A DNA stretch of 64,000 bases from Polynucleobacter sp. AP-Reno-20A-A9 (GTDB lineage: Bacteria; Pseudomonadota; Gammaproteobacteria; Burkholderiales; Burkholderiaceae), in assembly GCF_018882085.1 (NCBI RefSeq), contig NZ_JACVPB010000005.1, positions 1 to 64,000 on the forward strand. The letters run 5' to 3'. A model generated the notes under the pieces. It searched no databases. It saw nothing but the letters and a program-made list of their open reading frames with translations, and was not told the DNA's origin. Position 1 is the first letter of the stretch; every line of letters begins with the position of its first letter. The translations under genes were made by a program, and so were the position numbers. This document shows, one piece after another, positions 46,760 through 56,458 of the stretch.

Positions 46760-47557
46760 ATGTCAAAAATTACTGCGCTCTTCAAGGAGCTAAAAGCAAC
46801 AGGTAAAAAAGGATTGATTCCTTTTATTACTGCTGGCGATCCAGATCCTACGCAAACGGTTGAACTCATGCATGCGTTGGTTCGCGGTGGTTCAAGTGTG
46901 ATTGAACTAGGTGTACCGTTTTCAGACCCAATGGCCGATGGTCCTGTGATTCAGAGATCATCGGAGCGTGCATTGACGCAAGGGGTGACTTTGCACAGCT
47001 GCCTGGAGATGGTGAAAGAGTTCCGCAAGAAGGATGCTAATACACCTGTTGTTTTGATGGGCTATGCAAACCCAGTCGAGCAAATGGGGGCAGAGCGTTT
47101 TGCAATCGAAGCGAAGGCTGCTGGAGTCGATGGTGTTTTAGTGGTTGATTACCCGCCAGAAGAATGCGTGGACTTTGCGGCCCACATGCGCGTTGCTGGC
47201 ATTGATCCGATTTTCTTATTGGCACCCACCTCATCACATGAGCGCATTAAAGAAGCGGCCAAAATAGCTTCTGGTTATATCTATTACGTCTCTATGAGAG
47301 GGGTTACTGGCGGTTCTAACCTCAATACTCAAGATGTGGCCAGCATCATCCCAAAAATTCGTGAAGAGACGGATATTCCGATTGCTGTTGGCTTTGGAAT
47401 TAGCGATGCAGCTAGTGCCAAGGCAGTATCGGTGAGTGCTGATGCGGTTGTGATTGGCAGCCGAATTATTCGTCTTTTAGAGGATACGCCCCCTGGGCAG
47501 GCGGTACAATCACTGGAAACCTTCATTCGTGAGATTCGCGACGCATTGGATAGTTAA
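46760..47557 (+). CDS. trpA: Tryptophan synthase alpha chain
   Basis: A 265-residue TIM-barrel subunit that cleaves indole-3-glycerol phosphate to indole. It has [21 protein letters not shown], the catalytic glutamate in [20 protein letters not shown], and [19 protein letters not shown]. It lies between trpB (9 bases) and accD (6 bases), so fatty acid synthesis is transcriptionally tied to the trp genes. Confidence 0.97.
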   Translation: MSKITALFKELKATGKKGLIPFITAGDPDPTQTVELMHALVRGGSSVIELGVPFSDPMADGPVIQRSSERALTQGVTLHSCLEMVKEFRKKDANTPVVLMGYANPVEQMGAERFAIEAKAAGVDGVLVVDYPPEECVDFAAHMRVAGIDPIFLLAPTSSHERIKEAAKIASGYIYYVSMRGVTGGSNLNTQDVASIIPKIREETDIPIAVGFGISDAASAKAVSVSADAVVIGSRIIRLLEDTPPGQAVQSLETFIREIRDALDS

Positions 47558-47563
47558 AAACTA

Positions 47564-48451
47564 ATGAGCTGGATAGATAAATTACTCCCACCCCAAATTC
47601 AACATACTGATCCTGCAAATCGCAAGTCAGTACCTGAGGGATTGTGGGTTAAGTGTCCCGGTTGTGAAACTGTTCTGTACAGCACAGACATTGAAGCCAA
47701 TTTATCAGTTTGCCCAAAATGCAGTCATCACATGCGCATCGGAGCACGTCTTCGCTTAGATAGTTTATTGGATGAAAAAGGCCGTTATGAAATCGGTGCT
47801 GATATCTATCCAATTGATCCGCTGAAATTTAAAGACTCTAAAAAATACTCAGATCGTATTAAAGAAGCAAATGATGCTTCTGGTGAGTCTGAAGCCTTGA
47901 TCGTGATGGGCGGCAAGATTGAAGCCATTCCGGTTGTCGCTGCTTGTTTTGAATTCCAGTACATGGGCGGCTCAATGGGTTCTGTAGTTGGTGAGCGATT
48001 TGCTCGCGGCGTACAAGAAGCAATCAATAAGAAGTGTGCCTTCATTTGCGTCACCGCTACTGGCGGAGCACGTATGCAAGAAAGTTTGTTATCGCTTTTT
48101 CAAATGGCCAAGACCAACTCGATGTTGACCTTGCTATCAAAAAAAGGCCTGCCTTATATCAGCGTTCTCACCGACCCAACCATGGGTGGTATTTCTGCGA
48201 GCTTCGCCTTTATGGGTGACGTGGTGATGGCTGAACCAAAAGCGTTAATTGGCTTTGCTGGCCCACGTGTGATTGAACAAACTGTTCGTGAAAAGTTACC
48301 AGAAGGATTTCAGAGGTCTGAGTTCCTAATGCAAAAGGGTGGCATTGACATGATTGTTGATCGTCGTCAGATGCGCGGTGAAATTGCGCGCCTACTCGCT
48401 TTGTTGCAAAAGCTTCCTGAGCCTGCGATAGCGGGTAGCGCAGTCGTTTAA
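47564..48451 (+). CDS. accD: Acetyl-CoA carboxylase carboxyltransferase subunit beta
   Basis: A 295-residue subunit that with AccA transfers carboxyl groups from biotin to acetyl-CoA. The N-terminal zinc ribbon has four cysteines in [18 protein letters not shown] and the following [12 protein letters not shown]. The carboxyltransferase domain includes [20 protein letters not shown] and [17 protein letters not shown]. It ends 4 bases before the folC start. Confidence 0.97.
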   Translation: MSWIDKLLPPQIQHTDPANRKSVPEGLWVKCPGCETVLYSTDIEANLSVCPKCSHHMRIGARLRLDSLLDEKGRYEIGADIYPIDPLKFKDSKKYSDRIKEANDASGESEALIVMGGKIEAIPVVAACFEFQYMGGSMGSVVGERFARGVQEAINKKCAFICVTATGGARMQESLLSLFQMAKTNSMLTLLSKKGLPYISVLTDPTMGGISASFAFMGDVVMAEPKALIGFAGPRVIEQTVREKLPEGFQRSEFLMQKGGIDMIVDRRQMRGEIARLLALLQKLPEPAIAGSAVV

Positions 48452-48455
48452 GCGC

Positions 48456-49781
48456 TTGAGCTCAGCACACCAAACCCCCATAGTATTTTCTAGCCTAGAG
48501 GCTTGGCTTAGCCACCTTGAAACTGCTCACCCCGTTGGTATAGATATGGGGCTTGAGCGCATCAATCGTGTGAAGGCTGCATTAGATCTGCATTTTGATT
48601 GCCCGGTGATTACAGTTGCCGGTACAAATGGCAAAGGATCTACCTGCGCCTTTCTGGAGAGCATTCTCTTGTCTTCCGGCTATCGCGTCGGTTGCCATAC
48701 CTCACCCCATTTACTTCAATTTAATGAGCGTGCTCGCATCAACGGTGAAGATGTCAAAGACAATCTCTTGTTGGAGCATTTTGCTGCCGTTGAAAACGCT
48801 CGGGTTAGTCTGGTTGATGCGCCGACCTTAACGTATTTTGAGTTCACCACTTTAGCCATAATGCATCTGTTTGCTAAATCCAATTTGGATGCGGTTGTAT
48901 TGGAAGTAGGAATGGGTGGTCGTTTAGATGCTGTCAATATCGTTGACGCTGATTGCGCCATTGTGACGAGTATCGATATTGATCATGCGGATTTTTTGGG
49001 TGGCACACGAGAAGCCATTGGTCTAGAAAAGGCTGGCATTTTCCGTCCAGGACATATTGCGGTGTGTGGCGATCCTGTGCCGCCGCAGTCACTCATTGAT
49101 TATGCTGAAAAGCTGGGTTGTGACCTCTGGTTACAGGGGCGTGATTACAACTTCCAAGGTGATAAACAGCAATGGGGTTGGGCTGGGCGCAAGAAGCGCT
49201 TTAGTGGGCTTGGGTACCCAGCGCTGCGGGGCGCCAATCAGATTCTGAATGCATCGGCAGTAATAGCCGCCTTAATGGCCTTACATCAGCGTTTGCCAGT
49301 GAGTGCCCAGGATATTCGTAATGGCTTTGCTTTGGTTGAGCTGCCAGGCCGATTCCAGGTATTGCCGGGTCAGCCCACCGTGGTGTTGGATGTTGCTCAC
49401 AACCCCCATGCTGCGGCTACCTTAGCTCAGGGGCTCGATAAGATGGGGTATCACCCTTACACCTATGCCATTTTTGGGGCTATGGCTGATAAGGATATTG
49501 AGGGGGTGATTAAACCCCTTTTGAATATCGTGGATTTCTGGTTTTGTACCGATTTACCGACCCCCCGAGCTGCCAGTGCTAAGGCTCTAGCTGAGAAGCT
49601 TGAATCTATGGGTGTAAAGCCAAAAAATGGGGCAGATGGGGGGATTGAATGCTTCCCAGAACCTGCTTTGGCGTATCAAAAAGCGCTATCTTTGGCGGGT
49701 GAGGGTGATAGAATTGTCACCTTCGGATCCTTCTATACCGTTGCAGGCGTAATGACTTACCGAAACAACCAGGCCCACTGA
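48456..49781 (+). CDS. folC: Bifunctional folylpolyglutamate synthase / dihydrofolate synthase
   Basis: A 441-residue Mur-ligase-family enzyme that adds glutamate to dihydropteroate and to folates. The ATP loop is VITVAGTNGKGSTCAFLESI, and VLEVGMGGRLDAVNIVDAD and VLDVAHNPHAAATLAQGL follow. No ATG fits, so a TTG at 48456, 4 bases after the accD stop and with no strong ribosome site, was taken as start (MSSAHQTPIVFSSLEAWLSHL). Translational coupling to accD is likely. The accD-folC-SPOR-cvpA-purF order is conserved in beta- and gammaproteobacteria. Confidence 0.94.
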   Translation: MSSAHQTPIVFSSLEAWLSHLETAHPVGIDMGLERINRVKAALDLHFDCPVITVAGTNGKGSTCAFLESILLSSGYRVGCHTSPHLLQFNERARINGEDVKDNLLLEHFAAVENARVSLVDAPTLTYFEFTTLAIMHLFAKSNLDAVVLEVGMGGRLDAVNIVDADCAIVTSIDIDHADFLGGTREAIGLEKAGIFRPGHIAVCGDPVPPQSLIDYAEKLGCDLWLQGRDYNFQGDKQQWGWAGRKKRFSGLGYPALRGANQILNASAVIAALMALHQRLPVSAQDIRNGFALVELPGRFQVLPGQPTVVLDVAHNPHAAATLAQGLDKMGYHPYTYAIFGAMADKDIEGVIKPLLNIVDFWFCTDLPTPRAASAKALAEKLESMGVKPKNGADGGIECFPEPALAYQKALSLAGEGDRIVTFGSFYTVAGVMTYRNNQAH

Positions 49782-49784
49782 TCC

Positions 49785-50594
49785 ATGATTCGTTTACCAA
49801 GCTTTTTTAAGCGAAAAACCCAGTCTGATGACCTTGAAATCGGCTCAAGGGGTAGTCGCACCGCTAAACGAGCATCCCCTCGCAGTTTTCAGCGCGCAGC
49901 AGAAGCCGAAGAACTTGCCCTTACAGAAGATCCTGAACAACAAAGAGCGCGCCATCGTTTGATTGGCGCTGCTGTCCTCGTATTAATTGCTGTTATTGGC
50001 TTGCCGCGTATTTTGGATAACAAGCCAAAGTCTGCACCCAATGACATTGCTGTAAGCATCGTTACTAGCCTACCGATTCCTGGTACGGAACCTAAGACCG
50101 AAGAAAAGCCGAAGGCACAAGCGCCTGCTGACTCTGCTAAAGAGGCTTCTAAAGTTGCCGCTGCACCCGCGCCAGAAGTTAAGCCAGAAGTAAAAGTAGA
50201 AACTAAGGCAGACACTAAACCAGCAGCGCCGGCAGTTAATAAGTCTGGCGCCTTAGGTTTGGCTGCAGGTGAAGAGGTGGTTGCTGCAGCAAGTCCTAAA
50301 GCTGAGACAAAACCCAAGACAGAAGATGCTCCCAAGCCTAGCGCTGCGGGTTCGGGTAAGTACGTTATTCAGATTGGCGCCTTTGCTTCAGAAGAGCGTG
50401 CTAAAGGTTGGATTGCAAAACTCAAAGATCAAAAGATTCCTAACTACGTCTTAAATAAGACGGGTAGTGATGGCACAAAGCTGTATGTATTGCGCGCAGG
50501 GCCTTATACCGATAAAGATGCAGCAGAAGCGGCTGAAAAGAAAATTAAGGCGATGGGTCTCGCACCAAGACTCGTCGAATCCGGTAAGCAGTAA
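49785..50594 (+). CDS. SPOR-domain membrane protein, DedD-like
   Basis: A 269-residue protein with a cytosolic basic N-terminus, one membrane helix near 62-80 (RLIGAAVLVLIAVIGLPRIL), a long Lys/Ala/Pro/Glu-rich periplasmic linker and a C-terminal SPOR domain near 190-269 (GKYVIQIGAFASEERAKGW, LYVLRAGPYTDKDAA). SPOR domains bind denuded septal peptidoglycan, so a role in cell division like DedD's is likely. It sits 3 bases after folC. Its stop overlaps the cvpA ATG by one base. Confidence 0.9.
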   Translation: MIRLPSFFKRKTQSDDLEIGSRGSRTAKRASPRSFQRAAEAEELALTEDPEQQRARHRLIGAAVLVLIAVIGLPRILDNKPKSAPNDIAVSIVTSLPIPGTEPKTEEKPKAQAPADSAKEASKVAAAPAPEVKPEVKVETKADTKPAAPAVNKSGALGLAAGEEVVAAASPKAETKPKTEDAPKPSAAGSGKYVIQIGAFASEERAKGWIAKLKDQKIPNYVLNKTGSDGTKLYVLRAGPYTDKDAAEAAEKKIKAMGLAPRLVESGKQ

Positions 50595-51160
50595 TGGAAT
50601 ACCTATCCACCCTCAAACTAACATCGGTGGATTACTTCACCCTAGTAGTGCTCTTGGTTTCTGCCTTGGTGGGTATCTCACGTGGTTTATTTAAAGAGGT
50701 TCTTGCCTTAGCCTCTTGGTTCGCAGCTGCTTGGGTTGCTTATCACTACAGCAATTACCTCTCAACCGAGTGGCTCTCGACATTTCATCTAGATGAACTA
50801 CTGAGCCTTGGTATGAGCTTCATCATTTTGTTTGTATTAACCCTCATCATCTGTGGTTTGTTTGGTGGAGTGGTACAGAAAATTATTTTGTCAGTAGGCC
50901 TTAGTTTGACTGACCGTTTCTTGGGTTTGATATTCGGTGTGATTCGTGGCGGCTTAGTCATAGTGGTGCTGGCTACTTTAGCTGCGCTCACACCCATTCC
51001 TCAAAGTATGGCCTGGAAGAATGCTATTACTAGGCCAGCAATTGATATGGCAACCGGTTTAATTAAAGGTTGGCTTCCTGCCGACTGGGCAAAACAATTA
51101 GGTGATGCAATGCCTAAAGTTACCCCTACCATTACTCCTAAATTAACAATAGGAATCTAG
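50594..51160 (+). CDS. cvpA: CvpA family inner-membrane protein
   Basis: A 188-residue protein with four membrane helices and a loop of LSLTDRFLGLIFGVIRGGLV between helices 3 and 4, a family hallmark. The opening LTSVDYFTLVVLLVSALVGISRGLFKEV is also typical. CvpA was named from colicin V production in E. coli; in other bacteria it supports envelope and bile stress tolerance. It overlaps the SPOR gene by one base and lies 4 bases before purF. Confidence 0.93.
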   Translation: MEYLSTLKLTSVDYFTLVVLLVSALVGISRGLFKEVLALASWFAAAWVAYHYSNYLSTEWLSTFHLDELLSLGMSFIILFVLTLIICGLFGGVVQKIILSVGLSLTDRFLGLIFGVIRGGLVIVVLATLAALTPIPQSMAWKNAITRPAIDMATGLIKGWLPADWAKQLGDAMPKVTPTITPKLTIGI

Positions 51161-51164
51161 AGAT

Positions 51165-52703
51165 ATGTGCGGCGTCGTCGGAACTGTTTCCCACTCACCA
51201 GTAAATCAACTCCTCTATGATGCGATGCTGCTTTTGCAGCATCGCGGACAGGATGCGGCAGGCATTGCAACGATGAATGGTAATTCGTTCACGATGCATA
51301 AAGCCAATGGTTTGGTACGAGATGTTTTTAGAACTCGCAATATGCGTAGCTTGGTTGGTAACGCTGGCATTGGCCAAGTGCGCTACCCAACAGCAGGCTC
51401 TGCAAGTAGCGAAGAAGAAGCGCAACCTTTTTATGTGAGCGCACCTTACGGCATTATCTTGGCGCATAACGGTAATCTAACGAATGCACCTAGCTTGCGC
51501 GTTGAGATGGCCTATCGTGACCGTCGCCACATTAATACCAGCTCTGATACTGAAGTATTGCTTAACGTTTTGGCTGATGAACTTCAAAAGGAAACCAATA
51601 GCGCGGCGCTAGATGAGAGCGCGATGTTTAACGCCGTTACTGGTGTAACCAATCGCGTTAAAGGCTCGTATGCAGTAGTTTCTTTGATAGCGGGTTATGG
51701 TTTACTGGCCTTCCGCGATCAGTATGGTATCCGTCCACTGTGTATTGGCCGTATCGATACACCTCAGGGTCCTGAGTGGATGATTGCATCTGAGTCTGTG
51801 GCGCTTGAAGGTTTAGGCTTTACGTTTGTCCGCGACGTTCATCCAGGCGAAGCAATTTATATCGACTTGGATGGCAATTTCTATTCACGTCAATGTGTGC
51901 CTAATGCAGTGTTAACCCCTTGTATTTTTGAATATGTCTACATGGCCCGTCCAGACTCCATTATTGACGGCTTGATTGTCTACAACGTACGTATGCGTAT
52001 GGGTGATTACTTGGCTGAGAAGATTCGCAGGGAAACGAATGTCGATGAAATCGATGTTGTGATGCCGATTCCGGATTCCAGTCGTCCAGCAGCGATGCAG
52101 GTAGCAAAGAACTTGGGCGTGGATTACCGTGAAGGCTTCTTTAAGAATCGTTACATTGGCCGCACCTTCATCATGCCAGGGCAAGCTGTTCGCAAGAAGT
52201 CTGTTCGTCAAAAACTCAATGCTATGCGGATTGAATTTAAAGATAAGACGGTTTTAATTGTGGATGACTCCATTGTGCGTGGAACTACCTCATTTGAGAT
52301 TGTGCAGATGGCGCGTGAATCTGGTGCCAAGAAAGTGATCTTTGCATCTGCTGCACCACCAGTGCGCTTCCCAAATGTCTATGGCATTGACATGCCAACC
52401 CGTAGCGAATTAGTCGCCTATGGCCGCACTGATGAAGAGATCAATAAGATGATTGGTGCTGATCAGTTGATCTATCAAAGCATTGAAGATATGAAGCAGG
52501 CGGTAAGGGATGTTAATCCCGACATCAAAAACTTTGAGGCTTCTTGTTTTGACGGTTTCTATGTCACAGGTGACATCACCGAGTCTTATTTAGATGCTTT
52601 AGAGGCTGCCAGAAATACCTCTGCTGCTAAGGCGGATCGCCAAAAGGATTCGAGCGATTTTGCTCGTTCACAGCTCCACCTGCATTTGGCTACCGAAGAC
52701 TAA
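51165..52703 (+). CDS. purF: Amidophosphoribosyltransferase
   Basis: A 512-residue enzyme that makes 5-phosphoribosylamine, the first step of purine synthesis. The nucleophile is Cys2 of MCGVVGTVSHSPVN, with no propeptide, as in E. coli. The glutaminase domain includes RHINTSSDTEVLLNV and the phosphoribosyl site is KTVLIVDDSIVRGTTSFEIV. It ends the accD-folC-SPOR-cvpA-purF set. A hairpin lies between its stop and metZ. Confidence 0.97.
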   Translation: MCGVVGTVSHSPVNQLLYDAMLLLQHRGQDAAGIATMNGNSFTMHKANGLVRDVFRTRNMRSLVGNAGIGQVRYPTAGSASSEEEAQPFYVSAPYGIILAHNGNLTNAPSLRVEMAYRDRRHINTSSDTEVLLNVLADELQKETNSAALDESAMFNAVTGVTNRVKGSYAVVSLIAGYGLLAFRDQYGIRPLCIGRIDTPQGPEWMIASESVALEGLGFTFVRDVHPGEAIYIDLDGNFYSRQCVPNAVLTPCIFEYVYMARPDSIIDGLIVYNVRMRMGDYLAEKIRRETNVDEIDVVMPIPDSSRPAAMQVAKNLGVDYREGFFKNRYIGRTFIMPGQAVRKKSVRQKLNAMRIEFKDKTVLIVDDSIVRGTTSFEIVQMARESGAKKVIFASAAPPVRFPNVYGIDMPTRSELVAYGRTDEEINKMIGADQLIYQSIEDMKQAVRDVNPDIKNFEASCFDGFYVTGDITESYLDALEAARNTSAAKADRQKDSSDFARSQLHLHLATED

Positions 52704-52711
52704 AAAGCGAC

Positions 52712-52740
52712 AGGATTTTGCCTTGAAAGAGGCAAATCCT
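52712..52740 (+). other. Hairpin in the purF-metZ gap
   Basis: Two arms, aggattttgcct (52712-52723) and aggcaaatcct (52730-52740), pair except for one bulged base, with a TGAAAG loop. No T run follows, so it is not a standard Rho-independent terminator. It lies 9 bases after the purF stop and 23 bases ahead of metZ. It could stabilise the purF mRNA end, weaken read-through or shape the metZ leader. Confidence 0.5.
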
Positions 52741-52763
52741 CAATTCGGTGTCAAAATAGCGGC

Positions 52764-53972
52764 ATGAAGAGTAAAACCACACGCAAAAAACCCGATTTTT
52801 CTAAGTTGGCGCTTGAGACCTTAGCGGTTCGCGCTGGTACACGTCGTACTGCTGAGTATCAAGAGCACTCAGAGGCGATGTTCCTGACCTCTAGCTTTTG
52901 CTTTGATAGTGCAGAGTTGGCGGCTGATGGTTTTGCGCATGCCGATCAAGGCTTTATTTATTCTCGCTTTACTAATCCAACGGTAAGCATGTTCCAGGAT
53001 CGCTTGGCCGCCTTAGAGGGCGGTGAAGCATGTATCGCGACCGCTTCCGGAATGTCTGCCATTCTGACGATGGCAATGGCGCATCTGCAAGCAGGAGATC
53101 ACGTTGTTTGTTCACGCTCAGTATTCGGTGCAACGATTCAACTATTCACCAATATCTTGGGTCGTTTTGGGATCACAACAACTTACGCTGATTTGGCCGA
53201 TACCAAGTCATGGCAGGCTGCTGTGCAGCCAAATACTAAGCTGTTCTATCTTGAGACGCCTTCCAATCCTTTGACTGAGATCGCAGACATTAAGGCGATC
53301 TCAAAAATAGCGAAGAAGGCCGGCGCTTTATTTGCGGTGGATAACTGCTTCTGCACGCCAGCCCTGCAAAAACCATTAACACTCGGCGCTGATGTTGTGA
53401 TTCATTCGGCCACCAAGTACTTGGATGGGCAGGGTCGAGTGGTGGGTGGAGCAATTGTGGGCAGCAAAGATTTCATCATGGGGAAAGTCTTCCCATATGT
53501 TCGTACCGCAGGACCAACGCTATCTGCATTCAATGCCTGGGTATTCCTTAAGGGCCTGGAGACTCTAGAGCTTCGTATGAAGCAGCAGAGTCAGAATGCG
53601 CTCGCCTTGGCGCAATGGCTGGAGAAACAATCTGGAGTAGAGCGGGTTTACCATCCCGGTCTTAAATCCCATCCTCAGCACGCTTTGGCAATGCGCCAGC
53701 AAAAAGAGGGTGGTGCGATTGTGTCTTTCACCTTAAAGGGTGGCAAGAAGGCAGCGTTCAAACTCATCAATCAAACGAAGCTTTGTTCGATTACGGCAAA
53801 CTTAGGCGACACTCGCACAACGATTACTCATCCGACTACAACAACACATTGCCGTGTGACTCCTGAGGCCCGTAAAGCCGCCGGTATCTCGGATGGCTTG
53901 GTACGCATTGCAGTTGGCCTTGAAAATATCAACGATCTCAAAAATGATTTGGTTGGCGGCCTAAAGAAGTAA
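52764..53972 (+). CDS. metZ: O-succinylhomoserine sulfhydrylase
   Basis: A 402-residue PLP enzyme of the Cys/Met metabolism family that makes homocysteine directly from O-succinylhomoserine and sulfide. The PLP lysine is in DVVIHSATKYLDGQGRVVGG near residue 218, and the N-terminal FSKLALETLAVRAGTRRTAEYQEHSEAMF is MetZ-like. The last genes of this plus-strand run are metZ and a methyltransferase 32 bases later. Cystathionine gamma-synthase (MetB) is the alternative family member, but placement after purF favours MetZ. Confidence 0.92.
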   Translation: MKSKTTRKKPDFSKLALETLAVRAGTRRTAEYQEHSEAMFLTSSFCFDSAELAADGFAHADQGFIYSRFTNPTVSMFQDRLAALEGGEACIATASGMSAILTMAMAHLQAGDHVVCSRSVFGATIQLFTNILGRFGITTTYADLADTKSWQAAVQPNTKLFYLETPSNPLTEIADIKAISKIAKKAGALFAVDNCFCTPALQKPLTLGADVVIHSATKYLDGQGRVVGGAIVGSKDFIMGKVFPYVRTAGPTLSAFNAWVFLKGLETLELRMKQQSQNALALAQWLEKQSGVERVYHPGLKSHPQHALAMRQQKEGGAIVSFTLKGGKKAAFKLINQTKLCSITANLGDTRTTITHPTTTTHCRVTPEARKAAGISDGLVRIAVGLENINDLKNDLVGGLKK

Positions 53973-54004
53973 GTCAAAAAACTAAATAAAGCGAATAAAC
54001 GCGA

Positions 54005-54622
54005 ATGAGTTTTTCTGACGCTACCCAATTTTGGAATGAACGCTTCGATAAAGAAGAGTTCATTTTTGGCAAAGAGCCCAATGAGTATCTTGTAGATAAG
54101 GCCAAGCAATATCTCAAGCCAATGGATAAAGTCTTGTGTATCGCCGATGGCGAGGGGCGTAACGGAGTCTGGCTTGCCAAACAAGGCATGCAGGTTGTGG
54201 GATTTGATGCATCCGATATTGCGCTAGCTAAAGCAAAGCAGTTCGCCCAAGAAAATCATGTGAAAGTGGATTACTCCTTTTCAGATACAGACAGTTTTTC
54301 TTGGCAAGAAAATACTTATGATGCAGTCATTGGCATCTTTATTCAGTTTGCTGATCCAGCAATGCGTGCCAGAATCTTTCAGCAAGCTTACAGGGCGACG
54401 AAACCTGGTGGCTTATTCGTTCTACAGGGTTATACCCCTAAGCAGCTGGATTACAAAACAGGAGGACCATCTCTTATAGAGCATCTCTACACAGAAGAGT
54501 TGATTGGAGATCTTGCCAAAGAGTTTGAAATACTCGAACTTGTGAGTTACGAGAAAGAACTTTCTGAGGGTCCAAGACACACTGGTATGTCTGCTCTTCT
54601 AGGGCTTGTTGCTAGAAAGTAA
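54005..54622 (+). CDS. Class I SAM-dependent methyltransferase (TehB-like)
   Basis: A 205-residue cytosolic methyltransferase. It opens with FWNERFDKEEFIFGKEPNEYL, typical of the TehB/thiopurine-methyltransferase-like group, and motif I is KVLCIADGEGRNGVWLAKQG near 43-62, followed by VVGFDASDIALAKAKQ. The substrate is unknown. It converges with modC, leaving only 8 bases between the stops. Confidence 0.86.
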   Translation: MSFSDATQFWNERFDKEEFIFGKEPNEYLVDKAKQYLKPMDKVLCIADGEGRNGVWLAKQGMQVVGFDASDIALAKAKQFAQENHVKVDYSFSDTDSFSWQENTYDAVIGIFIQFADPAMRARIFQQAYRATKPGGLFVLQGYTPKQLDYKTGGPSLIEHLYTEELIGDLAKEFEILELVSYEKELSEGPRHTGMSALLGLVARK

Positions 54623-54630
54623 TTGCCTTC

Positions 54631-55737
54631 TTAGTTAGCAAAGCGACGGGGGTCATTAATCGGGCGCAAAGGCATGATGTGAATCTTGCTACTATCAATT
54701 TCAAGATGCGCCTCTTTGCCAGCATCTAAGACAAGTCGCTTAACCTCTGCAGCAGAGGCTTCCCAAGTAATGGCATGATTGCCTTCAGATGTACGAAGTT
54801 GGATAACGGCAATTTGTCCTATTGCGCTAATCTGCTCAACCTGAGCCTCAATCGATGTTGGGCTAGAAGTCACATGAAGGCTAATGCCGTCAGCGGGAAT
54901 GACCCAAGCAACAGGTGTATTTGGCGGGATCTTGCCCTTATCGACCACGTTGAAGATGCGTTGGCACCCATTCCAACTGAGTTTTCCAGCTGAAAAGACG
55001 CCTTCAAACTTATTGCTAATACCCACTAGTTCTGCAACCCGCGAGTTTCTGGGTCTTTCAAACAGAACTTGCGGCGGTGCTGTTTGTAGTCCCACGCCTT
55101 GGTCGATCACGGTGATGCGATCTGCCAATAGATCAGCCTCCCTTAGATCGTGAGTGACCAGCAGAATAGGGATATTCAAATCTTTGCGAAGTTCAGCTAG
55201 CGTCTTGTAAAGACCTTGACGAGTAGGGGCATCAATTGCAGAGAAGGGTTCATCCAGCAATAGTATTTTTGGGGATCGCGCTAATGCTCTAGCAAGTGCA
55301 ACTCGTTGTTGCTGACCGCCCGAAAGCTGACTAGGCATGCGCTTGGCCAACTCGCCGATTCCCATGCGGTCTAACCATTGTTGGGCTAATGCATTCCGGT
55401 TGGCAAGACCATTGACGCTGTTATGCAAAGGAATGCAAACGTTCTCAAGCGCTGTAAGGTGGGGAAATAGTGCGTACTGTTGAAATAAGAACCCACATGA
55501 GCGATTAGCAGGGCTGAGTGAAGTGGTAATCCCATTCACTTCGTTTGCTTCAAACCAGAGCTTGCCATCGCATTCAATTTTTCCAGTATCGGCATTATTT
55601 AAACCGGCGATTGTTCGCAAGGCGGTTGTTTTACCGCTACCAGAGGGGCCCACTAAGGCATGCAATTCTCCAGGAATGCATTCAATATTGAGTTGCAAAG
55701 GATTTGGGTTGATTTGGGAGAGTTTTACTTTAAGCAT
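54631..55737 (-). CDS. modC: Molybdate ABC transporter ATP-binding protein
   Basis: A 368-residue ABC ATPase with a C-terminal molybdate-binding MOBE/TOBE domain (about 290-350). Walker A is GPSGSGKTTALR, the signature is LSGGQQQRVALARALA, Walker B is ILLLDEPFSAIDA, and the H-loop is LLVTHDL. The frame is open 4 codons upstream, but the ATG at 55737 overlaps the modB TAA by one base (TAATG) and gives MLKVKLSQINPNPL. Molybdate taken up would feed the cofactor of SoxC, encoded just across the divergent gap. A thiosulfate/sulfate transporter ATPase (CysA) was considered, but the MOBE domain and the modB partner favour ModC. Confidence 0.88.
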   Translation of the reverse strand: MLKVKLSQINPNPLQLNIECIPGELHALVGPSGSGKTTALRTIAGLNNADTGKIECDGKLWFEANEVNGITTSLSPANRSCGFLFQQYALFPHLTALENVCIPLHNSVNGLANRNALAQQWLDRMGIGELAKRMPSQLSGGQQQRVALARALARSPKILLLDEPFSAIDAPTRQGLYKTLAELRKDLNIPILLVTHDLREADLLADRITVIDQGVGLQTAPPQVLFERPRNSRVAELVGISNKFEGVFSAGKLSWNGCQRIFNVVDKGKIPPNTPVAWVIPADGISLHVTSSPTSIEAQVEQISAIGQIAVIQLRTSEGNHAITWEASAAEVKRLVLDAGKEAHLEIDSSKIHIMPLRPINDPRRFAN

Positions 55738-56393
55738 TAGCGACTCCACCGATTAGCATGCGATGGGCTGCGACCAAAGAGGCCATAGGAAAGTGCTATC
55801 GCCACAAGGGAGGTGCAAAGTAATATCAACGAAAGCATGCCGGCACCAGAGGTATCAAAGCTTTGCACTTTGTCATAAATCGCGATCGATACTGTTTTAG
55901 TTTCCCCTGGGATTGCGCCACCAACCATGAGAATCACACCAAACTCTCCAAGGGTATGCGCAAAGGTAAGAACGGCTGCGCTAGTAATGCCTCGCCAAGC
56001 AAGAGGCAACTCAATCAAACGAAAGATCTGCCATTTCGATAGACCGCTAACTTGAGCTGCCTCCCGAATTTCAGGATTAATCGCCTCGAAAGCACGCTGT
56101 ATTGGCTGGATGGCGAATGGCAAATTGACAATCAAAGAGGCAATTAAGATTCCCGTAAAGGAAAACACCAATGGGATTCCCAAAATTGTTTTTCCTCCGA
56201 GACCTACGAGTAGGTAATAACCCAATACCGTAGGAGGGAGAACTAAAGGTAGGGCAAGCGAAGCTTCGATCCATGACCTGCTTTTGCCCATATTTTGGAG
56301 CGAATGAGCTACCCAGACTCCAAAAGGGAGGATTAGGACCAAGGTCCATATAGCTAGCTTTAAGGAGAGAAGGAGGGCCTCGATATCCATCAA
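55737..56393 (-). CDS. modB: Molybdate ABC transporter permease
   Basis: A 218-residue permease with about five to six helices. The EAA loop for contact with the ATPase is EAAQVSGLSKWQIFRLIELP near 130-150, and LALPLVLPPTVLGYYLLVGLG near 47-67 is typical of ModB. It is the first gene of modBC and is divergent from the ArsR regulator. No modA gene (periplasmic binding protein) is in the 95-base gap or elsewhere in the window. Confidence 0.9.
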   Translation of the reverse strand: MMDIEALLLSLKLAIWTLVLILPFGVWVAHSLQNMGKSRSWIEASLALPLVLPPTVLGYYLLVGLGGKTILGIPLVFSFTGILIASLIVNLPFAIQPIQRAFEAINPEIREAAQVSGLSKWQIFRLIELPLAWRGITSAAVLTFAHTLGEFGVILMVGGAIPGETKTVSIAIYDKVQSFDTSGAGMLSLILLCTSLVAIALSYGLFGRSPSHANRWSR

Positions 56394-56458
56394 TTGATTG
56401 TATCTTTAGATCCGGTCAGGGTAACCCACTATATGAACTTGCTTGACATGAGCGTTAA

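Noticed and set aside
52704..52763. SAM-sensing riboswitch ahead of metZ
   Set aside because: The 60-base gap has a simple bulged hairpin only. I could not fit the conserved core of SAM-I, SAM-II or SAM/SAH riboswitches.
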